From the NCBI RefSeq assembly GCF_044904675.1, contig NZ_JADIKJ010000001.1, positions 186,001 through 250,000 of the forward strand: 64,000 nt of DNA, written 5' to 3'. Positions 39,471-47,995 of this stretch are shown here, in pieces; within the stretch, counting starts at the first letter, position 1, and every line of letters starts with the position of its first letter. The position numbers and the translations under genes were made by a program. This DNA comes from Dyella_B jejuensis. Lineage in GTDB: Bacteria; Pseudomonadota; Gammaproteobacteria; Xanthomonadales; Rhodanobacteraceae. The notes beneath the pieces were generated by a model. That model was given only the letters and a program-made list of their open reading frames with translations, searched no databases and was not told where the DNA came from.

Positions 39471-39803
39471 TCAGGCTTTCTTTGGCGTGTGCGAGATACA
39501 CCAGCCTTTCGCACTCACCGACTTGCCGGGGAACAGCTGGCAAGGACCGTAGCCCGTCGCGGCGCCGGAATAGAACTGGCAGTTGGCGCATGCATCGCCG
39601 GGTTTATGCTTGGGATCCTTGGTCGTGGTGGCGTCGTCGACATAGCCCAGCGCCTTGGCGGTAGGATCGGATTCGGAAACATGCGGCAGATCGTCGGCGC
39701 GCGCGATGCGCGGCAATCCACCCACCACCATCGCCGCCGCGGCAGTGCCGGCGGCCAGCTTGAGGAAGCGACGACGCGATTCGATATCTTCGTACCCTGG
39801 CAT
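39471..39803 (-). CDS. High-potential iron-sulfur protein (HiPIP), Tat-exported
   Basis: Periplasmic [4Fe-4S] electron carrier of 110 residues. A twin-arginine signal SRRRFLKLAAGTAAAAMVVG precedes ARA-DD. The four cluster cysteines are CANC (two), GPCQLF and KGWC in the HiPIP spacing. It probably shuttles electrons between the bc1 complex and terminal oxidases. Among in-frame starts, ATG 39803 has GAGG six bases upstream; 39809 and 39815 are possible. Divergent from mtnB with a 152-base gap. Confidence 0.94.
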   Translation of the reverse strand: MPGYEDIESRRRFLKLAAGTAAAAMVVGGLPRIARADDLPHVSESDPTAKALGYVDDATTTKDPKHKPGDACANCQFYSGAATGYGPCQLFPGKSVSAKGWCISHTPKKA

Positions 39804-39939
39804 ATCCATCCTCATCACGGTTTGCGCGCCGCAGGAACGCGGCCTCCGAGGCATCCTAACCCGAGCGGATATGCCGGAGCGCCTTCGCGAATAACTCGCA
39901 TTTCGGGTCGCCTGGCCCATGCTATAGTCGCACCTCGTT

Positions 39940-39949
39940 TGGACGTCCA
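39940..39949. promoter_or_regulatory. TGGACGTCCA palindrome at the mtnB promoter
   Basis: Ten-base perfect palindrome 7 bases before the mtnB start codon, about 12 bases after a TATAGT -10-like box (39923-39928). The core GACGTC resembles the MetJ box half-site, suggesting control of methionine salvage by methionine or SAM, but other regulators are possible. No ribosome binding site is separable from it. Confidence 0.4.
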
Positions 39950-39955
39950 TTTGCC

Positions 39956-40603
39956 ATGAGCCAAGTTCTGCCCGCCACCATTCCCGCTAAGCTGTTCCAC
40001 GAGCGCGCCGATGCGATCGCCGATGCCGCGCGCGACCTTGCGCAACGAGGCTGGACCCCCGCCACAAGCAGCAATTTCTCCATGCGCGTGGACGCCGCTC
40101 ATGCCGCCATCACGGTCTCCGGCCGGGACAAGGGCAAGCTCGGCCGCAACGACATCATGCTGGTGGACATGGATGGCAAAGCCGTTGGGACCGACGCGCG
40201 CCCCAGCGCGGAGACCGAACTGCATACCCAGGCATACCGCCGCTGGCCCGAGGTGAACGCGGTACTGCATACCCACTCGCGCACGCAAAGCGTGGCATCG
40301 CGCCTGTTCGCCAAGCATGGCGTCATCCGGCTGGAAGGGTGGGAACTGCAAAAAGCGATCCGTGGCCATGCCACCCATGAAAGCGTGCTCGATATCCCCG
40401 TTTTTCCCAATACGCAGCACATGCCGGAGTTGGTGGCGAGGGTCGACGCCTGGATCGATGCCGGCAAACCCTTGCACGCCTACTTGATCAACGGCCACGG
40501 CATCTATACGTGGGGACATGACATGGCCGAAGCGCGGCGCCACCTCGAGGCGCTGGAGTTCCTGCTCGGCTGCGAACTCGACTTGAAGAGGTTGAACGCA
40601 TGA
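39956..40603 (+). CDS. mtnB: Methylthioribulose-1-phosphate dehydratase
   Basis: Class II aldolase-fold zinc enzyme of methionine salvage, 215 residues. It has GWTPATSSNFSMRV, the zinc histidines in VLHTHSRTQS, and NGHGIYTWG. It dehydrates methylthioribulose-1-phosphate to a diketone phosphate used by MtnC. The ATGA overlap with mtnD shows coupling. MtnA and MTA nucleosidase/phosphorylase are elsewhere. Confidence 0.96.
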   Translation: MSQVLPATIPAKLFHERADAIADAARDLAQRGWTPATSSNFSMRVDAAHAAITVSGRDKGKLGRNDIMLVDMDGKAVGTDARPSAETELHTQAYRRWPEVNAVLHTHSRTQSVASRLFAKHGVIRLEGWELQKAIRGHATHESVLDIPVFPNTQHMPELVARVDAWIDAGKPLHAYLINGHGIYTWGHDMAEARRHLEALEFLLGCELDLKRLNA

Positions 40604-41157
40604 GCCGCCTGCGTATTTTCGATGCACAACAACCGCAGAACCCTCCCTCGGTGCACGTTGAGCACGCCGGAATCGCCCGTGAACTGGCCAAGGTCGGCGT
40701 GCGATTCGAGCAATGGGAGGCCAGCCAGCCGGTTGCGCCAGGCGCCAGCCAGGAACAGGTGATCGCCGCCTATCGTCACGATATCGATCGACTGATGCGT
40801 GAAGAAGGCTATCAATCCGTGGACGTGATCAGCCTGACGCCAGATCATCCGGATCGCGCAATGCTGCGTCAGAAATTCCTCAGCGAACACACCCATAGCG
40901 AGGATGAAGTGCGCTTCTTCGTCGCCGGCGCGGGCCAATTCACCTTGCACATCCAAGGCAAGGTGTACGACGTGCTGTGCGAGCAGGGTGACCTGATCGG
41001 CGTGCCCGATGGTACCCCGCACTGGTTCGACATGAGCGAATCGCCCTATTTCATCGCGATTCGCCTGTTCACCAACAAGGACGGCTGGGTCGCGAATTTC
41101 ACCGGCTCCGATATCGCCGCACAGTTCCCCAGGATGGATCCGCTGGCAACTACCTAG
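40600..41157 (+). CDS. mtnD: Acireductone dioxygenase
   Basis: Cupin metalloenzyme of 185 residues whose product depends on the metal (Fe: keto-acid precursor of methionine; Ni: off-pathway). Ligands are visible in EHTHSEDEVRFFVAGAG (H, H, E) and GTPHWFDM (H). It overlaps mtnB by four bases and precedes mtnC by 158 bases. Confidence 0.96.
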   Translation: MSRLRIFDAQQPQNPPSVHVEHAGIARELAKVGVRFEQWEASQPVAPGASQEQVIAAYRHDIDRLMREEGYQSVDVISLTPDHPDRAMLRQKFLSEHTHSEDEVRFFVAGAGQFTLHIQGKVYDVLCEQGDLIGVPDGTPHWFDMSESPYFIAIRLFTNKDGWVANFTGSDIAAQFPRMDPLATT

Positions 41158-41315
41158 GCCTGGTTGCTGGCGAGGATGCAAGCCGCGGCCTGCCTTCCAT
41201 TTTTGTTCTTGTCTTCACGTTTTCTCCGCGCTTGAAATCTAATTCGGGAACGCATTCGCTTGCGCACGACCCGCAGCGAGTTAAGCTTGGGAACCCAACC
41301 TTGCTCCGGCCTCCC

Positions 41316-42002
41316 ATGACCGCCATTCGCGCCATCGTTACCGACATCGAAGGCACCACCAGCTCGATCAGCTTCGTCAAGGATGTGCTGTTTCCCTACG
41401 CGCGCGAGCGCTTGCCGGCCCATGTAGAGACCCACGCCGATCACGCCGACGTACAGCACTGGCTGCACGAAGCGGCGAAGGAAGCCGGCTTGATCGAAGC
41501 AAGCCGCCAGGAAATCATCGAACTGCTTCTGCGCTGGATCGATGAAGACCGCAAATCCACGGCATTGAAGGCGCTGCAGGGCATGATATGGAAGGACGGT
41601 TACGAAGCCGGCGAGTTCCGCGCCCATATGTATCCGGAAGTCGCCGCCCGCCTGCATGGATGGCGCGGCGAAGGACTGCGCCTGTATGTCTATTCCTCCG
41701 GTTCCGTACCGGCGCAGCAACTATTCTTTCGCTACAGCGAGGCTGGCGATCTTTCGCCCCTGTTCGCCGGCTATTTCGATACCGAGACCGGCCCCAAGCG
41801 GGAGACGGCTTCCTACCAGCGTATCGCTGAAGCCATCGGCGAACGCCCCGAACACGTGTTGTTCCTGTCCGACATTGCCGAAGAATTGGACGCCGCCGGT
41901 GCCGCCGGCCTGCGCACGGGTTGGCTTATGCGCCCCCCACTGGACATCCCGACCGAGTCCCGGCATCCGGCCTACGCCGATTTCGACGCGATCCGGCTCT
42001 GA
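41316..42002 (+). CDS. mtnC: Enolase-phosphatase E1
   Basis: Bifunctional HAD enzyme of methionine salvage that enolises and dephosphorylates the diketone phosphate. HAD motif I is IVTDIEGTTSSISFVKDVLF, motif II YSSGSVPAQQLFF, motif III ETGPKRET and the final acid motif FLSDIAEELDAA. 228 residues. ATG 41316 is chosen; the upstream frame from 41232 is not part of the family. Precedes the C13 peptidase by 12 bases. Confidence 0.96.
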   Translation: MTAIRAIVTDIEGTTSSISFVKDVLFPYARERLPAHVETHADHADVQHWLHEAAKEAGLIEASRQEIIELLLRWIDEDRKSTALKALQGMIWKDGYEAGEFRAHMYPEVAARLHGWRGEGLRLYVYSSGSVPAQQLFFRYSEAGDLSPLFAGYFDTETGPKRETASYQRIAEAIGERPEHVLFLSDIAEELDAAGAAGLRTGWLMRPPLDIPTESRHPAYADFDAIRL

Positions 42003-42014
42003 GCGAACCGAACC

Positions 42015-43037
42015 ATGCGCACCTTATTGACCGCCCTGCTCGCCTTTGCCGCGGGCGTGCTGTTGATGCTGCTGGTCACCGGCCGCCAGCTGATCCGCAA
42101 CGAACCCGCCGCGACCGCGGCCAACAGCAGTTCCGCGCCGGCGCCGGCCAGTTCCAGCAGTGATAACGACGACAGCGATAACGATGACAACTGGCCAAGC
42201 CAGGGACCCTCGCCCGAGCAGGTCATTTATGCGCAACCGCAGATGGTGCGGCAGGCTTTGTCGGCACTGAGCCCGCGCGTTCCTGACAAGGCCAATCTCT
42301 ATGTGGTCACCTTTGCCGGCGACGGTGGCGAAGACGTATTCCGCAACGAAGCCGAGTATGCCTCCCAGTTATTTACTCGCCGCTTCGGCGCCACTACGCA
42401 CGCCTTGGTGCTGGAGAACAATCCCACTACCTTGCAGTCGCATCCGCTGGCGGACTGGAGCAACCTGGAAACCGCGCTGGACCAGCTGGCCGGCGTCATG
42501 AAGCCGGACCAGGACATCCTGCTGCTCTACATGACCTCGCACGGCGATGAGGACCACAACCTGCTCGTCGACATGGACCCGCTGCCGCTGGACCAGATCG
42601 GCGCCCCTGATCTGGCTGGCATCCTCAAGAAGCGCCCCTTCAAATGGAAAGTCGTGGTGGTCAATGCGTGTTATTCCGGCGGCTTTGTGCCGGATCTGCG
42701 CGGCCCCGGCACACTCGTGCTCACGGCGGCGCGCGCCGATCGCAGCTCGTTCGGCTGCGGCAGCGATTCCAACATCACCTATTTCGGCAAGGCGTGGCTG
42801 GTCGACGGATTGAACAAAACCGATAATTTCGTCGACGCCTTCCAGTTCGCACGGAACGATATTGCCGACTGGGAAAAACAGGGCAAGCTCACGCCATCGG
42901 AACCACAGATGGATGTCGGCGCAGGCATTGCGCAACAGCTGGCTGCGTGGCGCAAGGAGGTAACTCCGGGCCCTGCCGTGCCCTTCGCGCCGCCTCCTCC
43001 GTCTTCCTCAAGCAGTGCATCCACTGCCGTGCGATAG
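42015..43037 (+). CDS. C13 (legumain-like) cysteine peptidase, membrane-anchored
   Basis: Protein of 340 residues with an N-terminal TM segment (residues 5-21), an acidic Ser/Asp linker (~38-60) and a caspase-fold peptidase domain. The catalytic dyad is H176 in YMTSHGDEDH and C219 in VVVVNACYSGGF. The C-terminus is a Pro/Ser tail. Bacterial C13 members have no clear physiological role; asparaginyl or related specificity is known for eukaryotic legumain only. It directly follows mtnC and may be co-transcribed, though a role in methionine salvage is doubtful. Confidence 0.88.
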   Translation: MRTLLTALLAFAAGVLLMLLVTGRQLIRNEPAATAANSSSAPAPASSSSDNDDSDNDDNWPSQGPSPEQVIYAQPQMVRQALSALSPRVPDKANLYVVTFAGDGGEDVFRNEAEYASQLFTRRFGATTHALVLENNPTTLQSHPLADWSNLETALDQLAGVMKPDQDILLLYMTSHGDEDHNLLVDMDPLPLDQIGAPDLAGILKKRPFKWKVVVVNACYSGGFVPDLRGPGTLVLTAARADRSSFGCGSDSNITYFGKAWLVDGLNKTDNFVDAFQFARNDIADWEKQGKLTPSEPQMDVGAGIAQQLAAWRKEVTPGPAVPFAPPPPSSSSSASTAVR

Positions 43038-43147
43038 CGCGCCTCGTTCCTGTTCCTTCCCCCTTCGGGAAACGGCGGGGGGAGAGAAGCCACGCTTGCG
43101 ACACCACGCATCAAGGCGGAAATTGCCTGAGCCTTGCAGGCGACCGA

Positions 43148-43780
43148 TTACCCATGCCGCTCAACCAGCACGCGCGCCACATCGGCAAGCCCGAATCCGC
43201 GCGCGCGCAGCAGCACGGTAAGATGAAAAACCAAGTCCGCCGCTTCGCCCAATAGTTCGTCGTCACCCTGCGCCACCGCCGCGAGCGCCGTCTCCACGCC
43301 TTCCTCGCCAACTTTCTGCGCAATTCGCCGCGTGCCCTCATGGAACAACCGCGTGGTGTAGCTGCCTTCCGGCAACTGCGTCTTGCGGTTTTCCACCAGG
43401 GCATCCAATTTCGCCAGAAAGCCCAGCGGCGGTTGCACCGCATCGCCGAAACAGCTGGTGGTTCCCAGATGACAGGTCGGGCCATGCGGATCGGCCAGCA
43501 CCAGCAAGGTGTCGGCATCGCAGTCGGCACGGATCGATTTCACGTGCAGCGTATGCCCGGAATTTTCACCCTTGGTCCACAGGCGCTGCTTGCTGCGGCT
43601 GTAGAAAGTCACCCGGCTGCTGCGTCGCGTCAGGGCGAGCGCTTCGGCATTCATGTAGCCGAGCATCAATACTTCGCCGGTCAGCCAATGCTGGACGATG
43701 GCAGGCACGAGCCCGTCCGATTTAGTCCAGTCGATGTGGTTCAGATCGAGCGGGTTGAACTCGCGATTCTTGTCATTCAT
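43148..43780 (-). CDS. hisI: Bifunctional PRA-CH hydrolase / PR-ATP pyrophosphatase
   Basis: Fused HisIE catalysing histidine steps 2 and 3 (pyrophosphohydrolysis of PR-ATP, hydrolysis of PR-AMP). The HisI half has LMLGYMNAEALALT, SGHTLHVKSIRADCDADTLL (metal/zinc cysteine) and HPHGPTCHLGTTSCF-type ligands; the HisE half is GTRRIAQKVGEEGVETALAA. 210 residues. The start overlaps the hisF end by 8 bases. Last gene of the his operon. Confidence 0.96.
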   Translation of the reverse strand: MNDKNREFNPLDLNHIDWTKSDGLVPAIVQHWLTGEVLMLGYMNAEALALTRRSSRVTFYSRSKQRLWTKGENSGHTLHVKSIRADCDADTLLVLADPHGPTCHLGTTSCFGDAVQPPLGFLAKLDALVENRKTQLPEGSYTTRLFHEGTRRIAQKVGEEGVETALAAVAQGDDELLGEAADLVFHLTVLLRARGFGLADVARVLVERHG

Positions 43781-44564
43781 GGCCGCATGCCTCTTGCAGT
43801 CGAACCACTATACCTTGCTGTTCAAGGTGGCGTTTTAGATCGGGTATGGCAATGGCGCCGCTATGAAAGACGCTGGCGGCCAGCGCGCCGTCGACCCGGA
43901 CCTGGGTGAAGGCTTCGCTGAAATGATGCACTTGGCCAGCGCCGCCGGAAGCGATCAGCGGTACATGGCAAACTGCACGCGCGGCAGCAAGCTGCAGCAG
44001 ATCGTAGCCCCTGCGCACGCCGTCGCTGTCCATGCAGTTCAATACGATCTCACCGGCGCCACGACGCTGCACCTCAAGTATCCAGTCCAGCGTGCGCCGC
44101 GACAGCGAGCGGGTCTTGGCAGGATCGCCGGTATATTGGCGGACACGCCATTCACCGTCGCCGTCGCGCATCGAATCGATGCCGACCACCACGCACTGCA
44201 CGCCGAAAGCCGCCGCGAGTTCATCGATCAGTTCCGGGCGTTCCAGTGCCGGCGAGTTCACCGACACCTTGTCCGCTCCCGCATGCAGCACCTCGCGCGC
44301 TTCGCCGACCGAGCGAATGCCGCCAGCCACGCAAAACGGGATATCGATCGCGCGCGCCACGCGCTCCACCCAGCCGCGGTCCACGCTGCGTCCCTCTGGG
44401 CTCGCGGTGATGTCGTAGAAGACCAGCTCATCGGCGCCTTCGTCGCGATAGCGCAAGGCCAGCTCGACAATTTCGCCCATTACGACATGATCGCGAAAAC
44501 GCACACCCTTGACGACCTTGCCTTCGCGTACATCCAGGCAGGGAATGATACGGCGGCTCAGCAT
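43773..44564 (-). CDS. hisF: Imidazole glycerol phosphate synthase, cyclase subunit
   Basis: TIM-barrel cyclase that forms IGP and AICAR with ammonia from HisH. Catalytic aspartates are in IIPCLDVREGKVVKG and in NCMDSDGVRRGYDL; the phosphate site is IASGGAGQVHHF. 263 residues. ATG 44564 overlaps hisA by seven bases. Confidence 0.97.
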   Translation of the reverse strand: MLSRRIIPCLDVREGKVVKGVRFRDHVVMGEIVELALRYRDEGADELVFYDITASPEGRSVDRGWVERVARAIDIPFCVAGGIRSVGEAREVLHAGADKVSVNSPALERPELIDELAAAFGVQCVVVGIDSMRDGDGEWRVRQYTGDPAKTRSLSRRTLDWILEVQRRGAGEIVLNCMDSDGVRRGYDLLQLAAARAVCHVPLIASGGAGQVHHFSEAFTQVRVDGALAASVFHSGAIAIPDLKRHLEQQGIVVRLQEACGHE

Positions 44565-45286
44565 GCCAGCGCGTCCTCCAGCGTAAAGCGTCCTTCGAGC
44601 AACGCGCGCCCGAGGATAACGCCGCGCGCACCGGCTGCGCGTGCCGCGCGGATATCGTCCAGCGAACGCACGCCGCCGGACGCCTGCACCGCCAATTGCG
44701 GCACAGTTTGCGCGAGATGACGGTACAGATCGAGATTGAATCCGGCCAGCATGCCGTCGCGCTCGATATCCGTGCATAGCAGATGGCGCGCGCCGCACGC
44801 GGCGTACCAGGGCGCGAGTTCGTCCAGCGTGCGCGCCTCATCTTCGGTCCAGCCGGCGCTCGGCAAGCTCCAGCTTTCGCCACGCCGGCGCGTATCCAGC
44901 GCAATGGTGAAACGCTCGGCGCCATGCTCACGCAGCCAATCGGCCACACGTTCGGGATTGCGAATGGCCGCGCTCCCCACTACCACACGCGCGACGCCGG
45001 CCTCGAACAGCCGGTGGACATCGTTTTCCCTGCGTACTCCGCCACCGGCCTGCACCTGCATGCCGGTCTTGGCCAGCGCCTCGATCACCGACAGGTTGGC
45101 CAGGTCGCCGGCACGCGCCCCATCCAGGTCCACCACGTGCAACCAGCGCGCACCGGCATCGGCATAACGCGCGGCAAGCGCGCGCGGATCATCGGCATAA
45201 CGGGTTTCCTGCGCATAGTCGCCCTGCCGCAGCCGGACTACTTGCCCGGCACGCAAATCGATAGCGGGGATCACTTCAACGTTCAT
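44558..45286 (-). CDS. hisA: ProFAR isomerase
   Basis: TIM-barrel enzyme isomerising ProFAR to PRFAR. VIPAIDLRAGQVVRL holds the general acid/base aspartate; QAGGGVRREND and ASGGVRSLDDI are the two phosphate motifs. 242 residues. It overlaps hisH by four bases and hisF by seven. Confidence 0.97.
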   Translation of the reverse strand: MNVEVIPAIDLRAGQVVRLRQGDYAQETRYADDPRALAARYADAGARWLHVVDLDGARAGDLANLSVIEALAKTGMQVQAGGGVRRENDVHRLFEAGVARVVVGSAAIRNPERVADWLREHGAERFTIALDTRRRGESWSLPSAGWTEDEARTLDELAPWYAACGARHLLCTDIERDGMLAGFNLDLYRHLAQTVPQLAVQASGGVRSLDDIRAARAAGARGVILGRALLEGRFTLEDALAC

Positions 45287-45873
45287 AGTTCGAGAAAATT
45301 CTCCAGCAGCCGGGCACCGACGCGCGCGGAACGCTCCGGATGAAATTGCATGCCATGGAAATTGCCATGCGCGATGACCGCGGAAAAGGCGCCGCCGTAG
45401 TCACTGCTGGCAAGGGTGTAGGAACCGACCGGCACCGCGTAGCTGTGCACGAAATAAGTCCAATCACCCGCTTGCAGATGTCTGAGCAGGGGGTGTTCCG
45501 CTACCGGCGACAAACGGTTCCAGCCCATGTGCGGAACGCACCGCTCCGGCGTCTCGTCGAAACGGCGGACGCTTGCCGGGACCACGCCAAGGCAGTCAGT
45601 ATCGCCCTCCGCCGAATGCTCGCATAGCAGTTGCATGCCCAGGCATACGCCCAGTACGGGCTGGGTGAGCGAGCGAATCACCTCGGTCAACGCCAGTTCG
45701 CGCAAGCGCGCCATGCCGGGACCCGCCGCCCCCACGCCGGGCAGGATGACCTTGTCGGCGCTGCGGATGCTTTCGGCGTCGGCGGTGAGTTCGGCGTCGG
45801 CACCAAGCCGCTGCAAGGCGTAACGCACGGAGCCGATATTGGTGCCGCCGGCATCGACCAGGACCACCCTCAT
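45283..45873 (-). CDS. hisH: Imidazole glycerol phosphate synthase, glutamine amidotransferase subunit
   Basis: Class I glutaminase feeding ammonia to HisF. The nucleophile lies in LGVCLGMQLLCEHSAEGD, and the His/Glu pair in GMQFHPERSARVG. 196 residues. ATG 45873 overlaps the hisB stop by one base. Longer frames upstream are inside hisB. Confidence 0.96.
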   Translation of the reverse strand: MRVVLVDAGGTNIGSVRYALQRLGADAELTADAESIRSADKVILPGVGAAGPGMARLRELALTEVIRSLTQPVLGVCLGMQLLCEHSAEGDTDCLGVVPASVRRFDETPERCVPHMGWNRLSPVAEHPLLRHLQAGDWTYFVHSYAVPVGSYTLASSDYGGAFSAVIAHGNFHGMQFHPERSARVGARLLENFLEL

Positions 45874-46937
45874 CACAGTGCTCCCTTGGTGCTGGGCAAT
45901 TCGTCGCCTTCGCGACGCAACGCCTGGCGCAAGGCCCGTGCGGTGACCTTGAAACAGGCTTCGACCATGTGATGTGCGTTGTCGCCTTGCACCGACAGAT
46001 GCAGATTCGCGCCCAGCGAATCGCACAGCGAACGGAAGAAATGCGGCAACAGTTCGGTCGGCATGTCCCCGACCCGCTCGCGCGGAAACTGTCCTTCGAA
46101 CACGAAGTATGGACGCCCTGACAGATCCAGCGCCGCGCTGGCCTGCGCTTCATCCATCGGCAGGGTAAAGCCGTAGCGGGCGATGCCACGCTTGTCGCCC
46201 AATGCCTGGCGCAGCGCCTGGCCCAGCGCGAGCGCACAATCTTCGATGGTGTGATGCTCATCGACATGGGTGTCGCCGTCGCATTCGATGCACAAGGCAA
46301 AGCCGCCGTGCTTGCCGATCTGCTCCAGCATGTGGTCGAAAAAGCCCAGGCCGGTGCGTGTCACCGGATCGGCTTGCCGATCCAGGTCCACCCGTACCTT
46401 GATGCGGGTTTCCCTGGTATTCCGCACCACCTCGGCCGTGCGCGGACGATCGAGCAGCTGATGGGCCACCTCTTCCCAGCTGATGCCGAGCGGGCCGACA
46501 CGAAAACCGCGCACGCCCATGTTCGCCGCGAATTGCAGGTCGGTCTCGCGATCCCCCACCATGGCCGAATCGGCGCGCGTCCAACTGTCATCGGCAAGAT
46601 AATGGCGCATCATGCCGACGCCCGGCTTGCGCGTGTCCAGGCCATCATGGGGAAAACTGCGATCGATCAATACCTCGCCAAAACACACACCCTGCGAAGC
46701 AAGGATGCGCATCAGCAGCGCATGCGGGCCATCGAAATGGTGCTGCGGAAAACGTTCGGTGCCCAGGCCGTCCTGGTTAGTGACCATGACCAATTCGTAA
46801 CCGGCCGAGACGATGCGTTGCAAGGCGGCGATCACTCCCGGCAATAGCGACAACTTTTCGTAGCTGTCGATCTGTTCGTCGGCGGGCTCATCGATAAGGC
46901 AACCGTCGCGATCCACGAAAAGAAGCTTGCGGCTCAT
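45873..46937 (-). CDS. hisB: Bifunctional histidinol-phosphatase / IGP dehydratase
   Basis: Two-domain protein of 354 residues. The N-terminal HAD phosphatase has LLFVDRDGCLIDEP and VMVTNQDGLGTERFP; the C-terminal IGPD has GFFDHMLEQIGKHGGF, DEHHTIEDCALALGQAL and GDNAHHMVEACFK with the manganese histidines. The fused form is usual for gammaproteobacteria. The start overlaps the hisC stop (ATGA). Confidence 0.97.
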   Translation of the reverse strand: MSRKLLFVDRDGCLIDEPADEQIDSYEKLSLLPGVIAALQRIVSAGYELVMVTNQDGLGTERFPQHHFDGPHALLMRILASQGVCFGEVLIDRSFPHDGLDTRKPGVGMMRHYLADDSWTRADSAMVGDRETDLQFAANMGVRGFRVGPLGISWEEVAHQLLDRPRTAEVVRNTRETRIKVRVDLDRQADPVTRTGLGFFDHMLEQIGKHGGFALCIECDGDTHVDEHHTIEDCALALGQALRQALGDKRGIARYGFTLPMDEAQASAALDLSGRPYFVFEGQFPRERVGDMPTELLPHFFRSLCDSLGANLHLSVQGDNAHHMVEACFKVTARALRQALRREGDELPSTKGAL

Positions 46938-47995
46938 GCCCTGCCCTCGTTGAGCACGGCGAGCAGGCGTGCATTTTCCTCTGGTGTGCCGAGTGTGATG
47001 CGCAGCGCATCCTGCAACCCGGGGTAACGGCGGATATCGCGCACGACGATGCCTGCCTGCAGCCAACGGCGGTAGACCTCGCCCGCATCGTCGAAGCGCA
47101 CGGCAAGGAAATTGGCATCCGATGGCAGTACGCCGCGCACTCCCGGCACTTTCATGAGCGCCTCGCTCATCACCGCGCGCTGCTCACGCACGATCGCGAT
47201 ATGGTCCCGCGCCAGCACCTGGCCGCTGGACGACAGCGCCGCCAGCGCCGCCGCCACGCATGGCAATGGCAACGGATAGGGCGGCATGATGCGGCGAATC
47301 AACGCGATGATCTCGGCATTGGCCAGCAAGCTGCCAATGCGCGCACCAGCAAGTGCCCAGGCCTTGGATAAAGTCCGCAAAACCGCCAGGTGCTCGTAGC
47401 GATCGAGCAGATCGGCAACACTGCGCTGATCGGAAAATTCCACATAGGCTTCATCCACCACCAAGACCGCCTTGCCTGCCAAGGCCTGCGCGACACGTTC
47501 GATATCCTGGCGTGGAATCGAGCTGCCACTCGGATTATTTGGCGAGCATAGAAACACCAGCTTGACCGCTGGCGTGAGTGCGGCCAGCAATGCTGCCACG
47601 TCGAGCTGGAAATCCTGCGTCAGTGGCACTTCGATCACGGCAGCGTGCTGGATGCGCGCGCTGACCGCATACATGCCGAACGTTGGCGGCTGGACCAGGA
47701 TCGCATCCTGTCCCGCACGGCAGAATGCACGCACCAGCAGATCGATCGCCTCATCGCTACCGCGCCCGACGAACAACTGTTCGCGGCGCACGCCGTAAAG
47801 CGTCGCCAATGCCTGCAACAACGGCTGCGGCTGCGGATCGGGATAGCGATTGCAGCCGAAGCCAAACGCGCCGGCCGGTTCCCACGCCGATTCGTTGGCA
47901 TTGAGCATGATCTGCCCGCCGCCGGCCTCCATGCGCGCGGAGGAATACGGCTGCAAGGTGCGGATTTCGGGCCGCGCCAGGTCGAGCACGCTCAT
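46934..47995 (-). CDS. hisC: Histidinol-phosphate aminotransferase
   Basis: PLP-dependent class I/II aminotransferase of 353 residues. The PLP lysine is in TLSKAWALAGARIG; LNANESAWEP and FLCSPNNPSGSSI are family motifs. It is coupled to hisD (ATGA overlap at 47992-47995) and to hisB. Confidence 0.97.
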   Translation of the reverse strand: MSVLDLARPEIRTLQPYSSARMEAGGGQIMLNANESAWEPAGAFGFGCNRYPDPQPQPLLQALATLYGVRREQLFVGRGSDEAIDLLVRAFCRAGQDAILVQPPTFGMYAVSARIQHAAVIEVPLTQDFQLDVAALLAALTPAVKLVFLCSPNNPSGSSIPRQDIERVAQALAGKAVLVVDEAYVEFSDQRSVADLLDRYEHLAVLRTLSKAWALAGARIGSLLANAEIIALIRRIMPPYPLPLPCVAAALAALSSSGQVLARDHIAIVREQRAVMSEALMKVPGVRGVLPSDANFLAVRFDDAGEVYRRWLQAGIVVRDIRRYPGLQDALRITLGTPEENARLLAVLNEGRA

